Below are positions 50,196-54,443 of a stretch of DNA of 54,443 bases, in pieces. The first letter of the stretch is position 1. Every line of letters begins with the position of its first letter. The notes under the pieces are model-generated. The model did not search any database, was not told the DNA's origin, and was given only the letters and a program-made list of their open reading frames with translations. The stretch covers positions 97,416 through 151,858 of the forward strand of contig JAUJOA010000003.1 of NCBI GenBank assembly GCA_030447875.1. The letters are read 5' to 3'. Source of the stretch: Thermoleophilaceae bacterium (GTDB lineage: Bacteria; Actinomycetota; Thermoleophilia; Solirubrobacterales; Thermoleophilaceae). The translations under genes were made by a program, and so were the position numbers.

Positions 50196-53100
50196 CGGAG
50201 CCCTTCTTCGCCGCCGCTTCCTGCTGCTCCGGCTTCTTCTGGCCACGCTCGCGACGACAGATGGCATGAAAGTCGCAGTAGCTCGGGCACGAGCCACCGA
50301 TCGGGTCGCGGTCGAGATATCCGGTTTGGATCTTGCGGGCGATCTCCTCCGCGTCCCGGCGCGCGCCCCTCAGGAGCTCCTCGAACTCCTCCTCGCTGTC
50401 CGTGTAGTCCGTCTTCTTGAGCTCGTCGCCGACTACGCCGTCGAGCGATCCGACTGGTCCGCGCAGGACGCCCCGGGGAGCTTGCGACTCCTGGTTGCCC
50501 AGCGGGTGATACACGCCGCCGAGCGGCTCCATCCCCCAGAGCTCCCGGAGCGCGAGCATGTAGAGCGGCAGTTGGAGCTTCTTCTCCTCGCCGAGGTCCT
50601 TCCGCGACGCCACGGTCCTGCCGGTCTTGTAGTCGCGGATGAACCCGTCCCGGCCCTCTGCTCCGTCGATGCGATCGATCTTTCCGTGCAGCGCAAACCC
50701 ATCCAGCTCGAGCGGCGGCCTCTCACTTGCCTCGTCTCCCCCGAACGCGGCCTCGAGCTTGTAGACCGGCAGCGCGGTGGGGTGCGCCGCGTCGTAGCGG
50801 ATGAAGCGAGTCAGGTCTGACTCCATCCGACGGTACGCGGCGCGAGCCTCCGGGCCCTCGCGTCCGAGATCGCCCCCGGCGCACTCATCACGAAGGAGCT
50901 CCTTGGCACGCGCCACCGCCCACTCGACCGTCTCGGGCCGAGGACGGTCGCCCACCTCCTCGTAGAGCCGCTCGAGCACGCTGTGCACCGCCGAGCCGCG
51001 CGCGAGCGGCTCCTCCGCGGGCGCGAGCCTCCGAGGGTGCAGCTCGTGGCCGATGAAGTAGCGAAACGGGCACTCGGCGTACTGCTCGAGGCTCGAGGCG
51101 CCGATCAGCTTCCTTGCGGCGAAGTGCTCGCGGACCACCGGCACGGTGAGCGATCCGGGAAGACGATCGGCATGGGCGAGGGCCGGCTCCAGCACGGACC
51201 GCAGCCGGGCGGCCAGGGCGGGCGCGGCGCCGAGGCGCGGCGGGGGGCCGGACTCGCGCCTGGCCGCGAGCGCTCGCGCCAGCCCGCGCTCGGTGGGCGC
51301 CACCCGCGGTTCGAAGACCACGTCCGCCACGCCCTTCTGCCGGCGGCTGTCGTCGGGCTGAAGAAGGTCCAGCACGTCGTCGACGAAAAAGGACGGCGTG
51401 CTCGCCACGCCGTCGTCATCCGTCGTGCGGCAGGAGAGATAGAGCCGACGGGTGGACCGGGACAGACAGACGTAGAAGAGGTAGCGCTCCTCGTCGCGTT
51501 GATCCACGCGGGCCGGCATGCCGGCTCGGAGCCGCTCGTCCTCGGCGAGAAAGGGATCCTCGCGCGGGCGACGCGGGAACTCGCCCTCCTGCAGGGACAG
51601 CACGAAGGTGTACTCGAACCGGCGCGCCCGCGCCCGGTAGGGGCTGATCACCTCGACGCGCCCGGCGACGTTGCCGCTGAATCGCCGCACGCGCAGCGCC
51701 TCGAGGAGGGCGATGATTCGCTCCCCGTCGGGCACGAGCCTCGGCGCGAGCCGGGCGAGCTCGGCGATCTCGTCCAGCGCCCGAGCAGCCGCCTCGGCGG
51801 CCAGCTGGTCCTCGCGCTCCGCCTCGGCAAGGAGCGGCGCGGCGCGGCGATGCCGGCGCTCGAACAGCCGGCGCGCCAGGGCGGCCGAGTGCTCGGCCAG
51901 CGCCGGGGTGCCCTCGCGCGCGGCCGCCCGCAGACCCTCGAGCTCGGCGAGGCGTCCGCGGCCGTGCTCCGACCAGGCGGTGGCAACGGCGTCCGCGGTC
52001 CCGAGTCGGTTGACGCGGACGGAGCGCTCGAGGCGGTCGACGGCGCCCGGCGCCCGACCGCTCGCGCGGAGATAGGCGAGCAGGTCCGCGGCCGACCCGG
52101 CGGGCAGGGCGGCGCGCAGCAGGGCGATCAGACCGCGTCCCACAGCCGTCTGGCCCAGGGCGAGCTCGGCGTCGATTGCAGCGGGCACGCCGTATGCCCG
52201 GAAGACCTGGTCGACCAGGCCGGCCTGCTGGTCCGGCGAGCGCGAGATCACGGCGATCTGCTCGGGGCGCACGCCCGAGCGGAGAAGCTCCACCACCTCG
52301 GCGGCCACCTGCTCCACCTCATTGCGCGGGCCCGCCGCCTCGAGCAGCACCACGCGGCCCTCCGGCGCCACTCTCTCGGCCGCTTCGGTCAGGAACGAGC
52401 GCTCGAGGTGGGACAGGACGCCGGCGCCCCGCTCGGCCGGGAGCTGAATGCGCTCGACCGACTCCGTCGACGCCGCGCTCGCCACCTCCTCCAGGCGATC
52501 CATGAGCCGCTCCCTCGCGGCGAGGCAGGCGCGCCCCTCCTCACGCACGACCGAGACCAGCACCTCGGCGCCGCGCGCAAGCGCGCCCACCAGCCTCAGC
52601 TGCTCGGCCGTCAGGTCGTCGAAGCCGTGGATGAACACCGGCCTTCGCGCCCAGCCCGCGGGCTCGGCGAGCACCGCCTCGGCCGCGGCCGTGGCCTCGA
52701 CGTGGGCGTCGGAGCGCCCGAGCCCGTCGCGCCGCTCGATGTAGCCGGCGTAGAGGGCGGCGAGCTGCACGGAGTGGCCGCCGCTCGCGGGGTCGCCGGA
52801 GCGAGACCGCTGGGTCAGCGCATCGGGCTCCACCAGCGCCGACTGGAGCTCGTCGATGAACGCGTCGAGTGCGGCGGGGAACCCGCTTCGTAGCGACGGC
52901 TCCCGCAGCGTCGTCAGCTCCGTCTCGGCCACCGTCGCGGCGATCACGACCTGACGCTGAGACGCCGTCAGAGGCGGAGGGCCGACCGTCCCCGTCGCCT
53001 CGGCGGCCAGCCGCACGAGCCCCTGGAAGGTAACGACGCGACCGCCGAGCGCCACGGGCACCCGGGCCACCAGCTCCTGCTCGAAGCGCTCGACGTCCGC

Positions 53101-53211
53101 CCGCGTGGGCAAGACGAGCACGGGCTCGCCCTCGAGCGACGCGGTGAAGCGATCGAGCACCTCGCCCGTCTTGCCGCTGTTCGCGGGACCGCCGAGGATC
53201 GTCAGGGACAT
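50188..53211 (-). CDS. addB: AddB-like PD-(D/E)XK nuclease / helicase-related subunit
   Basis: A 1007-residue, unbroken protein. ATG 53211 (MSLTILGGPANSGKT) gives a Walker A at residues 8-15; GTG 53220 is possible. The central region is a degenerate UvrD-like fold (VVLLEAAGPRNEVEQVAAEVVELLRSGVRPEQIAVI ... FVLSLQEGEFPRRPREDPFL ... ERYLFYVCLSRSTRRLYLSCR). The C-terminal nuclease has GKIDRIDG, IRDYKTGRTV, and iron-sulfur cysteines in YAECPFRYFI and CPSYCDFHAIC, as in AddB. It precedes addA with an 8-base overlap. Together they would form an end-resection helicase-nuclease like AddAB or AdnAB. Confidence 0.9.
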   Translation of the reverse strand: MSLTILGGPANSGKTGEVLDRFTASLEGEPVLVLPTRADVERFEQELVARVPVALGGRVVTFQGLVRLAAEATGTVGPPPLTASQRQVVIAATVAETELTTLREPSLRSGFPAALDAFIDELQSALVEPDALTQRSRSGDPASGGHSVQLAALYAGYIERRDGLGRSDAHVEATAAAEAVLAEPAGWARRPVFIHGFDDLTAEQLRLVGALARGAEVLVSVVREEGRACLAARERLMDRLEEVASAASTESVERIQLPAERGAGVLSHLERSFLTEAAERVAPEGRVVLLEAAGPRNEVEQVAAEVVELLRSGVRPEQIAVISRSPDQQAGLVDQVFRAYGVPAAIDAELALGQTAVGRGLIALLRAALPAGSAADLLAYLRASGRAPGAVDRLERSVRVNRLGTADAVATAWSEHGRGRLAELEGLRAAAREGTPALAEHSAALARRLFERRHRRAAPLLAEAEREDQLAAEAAARALDEIAELARLAPRLVPDGERIIALLEALRVRRFSGNVAGRVEVISPYRARARRFEYTFVLSLQEGEFPRRPREDPFLAEDERLRAGMPARVDQRDEERYLFYVCLSRSTRRLYLSCRTTDDDGVASTPSFFVDDVLDLLQPDDSRRQKGVADVVFEPRVAPTERGLARALAARRESGPPPRLGAAPALAARLRSVLEPALAHADRLPGSLTVPVVREHFAARKLIGASSLEQYAECPFRYFIGHELHPRRLAPAEEPLARGSAVHSVLERLYEEVGDRPRPETVEWAVARAKELLRDECAGGDLGREGPEARAAYRRMESDLTRFIRYDAAHPTALPVYKLEAAFGGDEASERPPLELDGFALHGKIDRIDGAEGRDGFIRDYKTGRTVASRKDLGEEKKLQLPLYMLALRELWGMEPLGGVYHPLGNQESQAPRGVLRGPVGSLDGVVGDELKKTDYTDSEEEFEELLRGARRDAEEIARKIQTGYLDRDPIGGSCPSYCDFHAICRRERGQKKPEQQEAAAKKGSDG

Positions 53212-53307
53212 GCTGTCCACACTAAAGCGGTCGGAACAGATGTCTCGCACCTGACGGGCGGCTGCTCCACCCGGCGCCCAAGTGGGGCTCGCTGACAAGA
53301 TTGCGCG

Positions 53308-54417
53308 GTGCGCACGGCGGTGATCTCGGACCTCCACCTGGGCAAGCGGGCCGGCAACGACCTGCTCGCCCGGCCGGCCGCGCGGGAAGCGCTCTTCGCG
53401 GGCATCGCGGGGGTGGAGCAGGTCGTCCTGCTCGGCGACGTGCTCGAGCTGCGCGACCTGGCCGTGGCCGAAGTGCTGGAGCGCGCGCGGCCGTTCCTCG
53501 ACGAGCTGGGAGAGGCGCTCGAAGGCGCGCGAGTGGTGATCGTCCCGGGTAACCACGACCACCAGCTGGCAAGCGAGTGGCTCGAGCGCAGGCGCCAGCG
53601 GGCACGGCCGCCGAAGCTCGGGCTCGAGGAGATCACGAAGGCCCCGACCGCGGGGCTGATGGCGCGAATCGCGCGGCGCCTGCCGCGCAACGAGGTGCTT
53701 CTCGCCTACCCCGGCACCTGGATCAGGGACGACGTATACGCGACGCACGGCCACTACCTGGACTGTCACAACACCGTGCCGAGCTTCGAGGCGCTCGCTG
53801 CCGCCACGACCGTCCGATTGACCGGCAGGATGTCGGATGGCGAGCTATCGCCCGACGACTACGAGGCCGCGCTGGCGCCGATCTACGCGTTCGCCTACGC
53901 GCTCGCCCAGGGACTGCGGCCGGCTCAGGGGCTGACCGATGGGGTCTCGGTGCGAGTCTGGCAACTACTGAACGGGCGGGACGGGCGGTTGAACCCCGCG
54001 CGGCTCGTGCTCGGCGGCATCCTGGTTCCGACCGCTGTGGCCGCGATCAACCTCACGGGCGTTGGCCCCTTCGAGTCGGACCTCTCGGGCGCCGCGCTTC
54101 GACGGGCCGGCCTGCGGGGCATGGAGGCGGTCGTCGAGCGCCTGAGGATCGAGGCCGAGCACGTGATCTTCGGCCACACGCACCGGTCGGGCCCGCTGCC
54201 GGACGACGACGAGGGTTGGACGCTGCCGGGGGGCACCCGCCTGACCAACAGCGGAAGCTGGCTTCACGAGCCCGCTTTCATCGGAGACCGCGGCCGAGCG
54301 AGCCCCTACTGGCCGGGCACGTGCGTGATCGTCGACGACGAGGGCCCGCCAAGGCTGGAGCGATTGCTCGAGCGGCTGCCGGGACCCGCTCGGCTCAGCG
54401 CGTCGAGGATGTCCTAG
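53308..54417 (+). CDS. Calcineurin-like metallophosphoesterase
   Basis: A 369-residue protein from GTG 53308. The five metallophosphoesterase motifs are present: VISDLHLG (Asp8, His10), LLGDVLEL, PGNHDHQ, a central ATHGHYLD, and FGHTHRSG. Between GNHD and the last motif lies a long helical insert (about residues 95-290) with a hydrophobic stretch (LVLGGILVPTAVAAINLTG) that may contact membrane. Substrate unknown: UDP-diacylglucosamine hydrolase-like, nucleotide or lipid phosphates are possible. A CAAGAT box lies 6 bases before the GTG. Divergent from addB. The window ends 26 bases after its stop. Confidence 0.88.
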   Translation: MRTAVISDLHLGKRAGNDLLARPAAREALFAGIAGVEQVVLLGDVLELRDLAVAEVLERARPFLDELGEALEGARVVIVPGNHDHQLASEWLERRRQRARPPKLGLEEITKAPTAGLMARIARRLPRNEVLLAYPGTWIRDDVYATHGHYLDCHNTVPSFEALAAATTVRLTGRMSDGELSPDDYEAALAPIYAFAYALAQGLRPAQGLTDGVSVRVWQLLNGRDGRLNPARLVLGGILVPTAVAAINLTGVGPFESDLSGAALRRAGLRGMEAVVERLRIEAEHVIFGHTHRSGPLPDDDEGWTLPGGTRLTNSGSWLHEPAFIGDRGRASPYWPGTCVIVDDEGPPRLERLLERLPGPARLSASRMS

Positions 54418-54443
54418 CGCGGATCTGAAAGTCGTGCCGGTTT

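Overview
The window is GC-rich (roughly 70 percent), densely packed chromosomal DNA from a bacterium that is most likely an actinomycete. The supporting features are a CysO/CysM/Mec cysteine route, an IdeR/DtxR-type iron box, an Rrf2-controlled SUF operon, a wax-ester-synthase/DGAT-type acyltransferase, frequent GTG starts, and many genes with a TANNNT -10 box only 5-9 bases before the start codon (the leaderless pattern). The amidase/ceramidase content and several hypothetical proteins suggest the class Thermoleophilia (Solirubrobacterales-like). That placement is an inference, because there is no rRNA gene here. No tRNA, rRNA, transposase, prophage or CRISPR array was seen.

Layout. 1-10 kb: the end of a DUF1802-like gene, two large secreted penicillin-acylase paralogues facing each other, a secreted neutral-ceramidase-like hydrolase and a small gluzincin-type protein. 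10-13 kb: a cupin and a pair of acyl-CoA dehydrogenases. 13-17 kb: a nearly complete protein-thiocarboxylate cysteine pathway (moeZ-like activator with an N-terminal rhodanese, cysO, cysM, mec), interrupted on the other strand by tatA and a broken Tat-signal lipoprotein. 17-26 kb: SCO1-like protein, then sufR-sufC-sufD-sufS-sufU, a convergent Fe3+ ABC importer (permease and ATPase, no binding protein) under a perfect iron-box palindrome, then a separated sufB. 26-36 kb: structured non-coding repeats, an orphan RND exporter with a proline-rich insert, a cysteine-less thioredoxin-fold protein, an AbiEi/DUF559 protein preceded by 60-bp repeats, ispH, an M28-family peptidase and a WS/DGAT acyltransferase. 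36-42 kb: a three-subunit acetone-carboxylase-type operon and a DUF59 Fe-S factor. 42-44 kb: fxsA, an unknown gene and a HAD hydrolase, translationally coupled. 44-54 kb: exonuclease VII (xseA, xseB), an AddA/AddB-type helicase-nuclease pair and a metallophosphoesterase.

Two themes cut across the window. First, iron, sulfur and redox genes are concentrated at 13-26 kb: cysteine supply, Fe-S assembly, iron import and Fe-dependent regulation sit together. Second, many otherwise well-conserved genes (sufB, sufS, sufU, acxA, xseA, xseB, addA, a Tat lipoprotein) are split by 1- or 2-base losses in short G/C runs or GC-dinucleotide runs. Because essential SUF genes are hit and reading resumes cleanly in the next frame, sequencing or assembly error is the simplest explanation, although the dense cluster at 44.7-48.7 kb could include real decay.

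The strongest non-coding signal is a roughly 90-base element found immediately 3' of moeZ and of sufB in the same orientation relative to each gene. It has a three-tier hairpin, and two base pairs of the outer stem change in a compensatory way between copies. It may be an undescribed 3'-UTR RNA family of this lineage.
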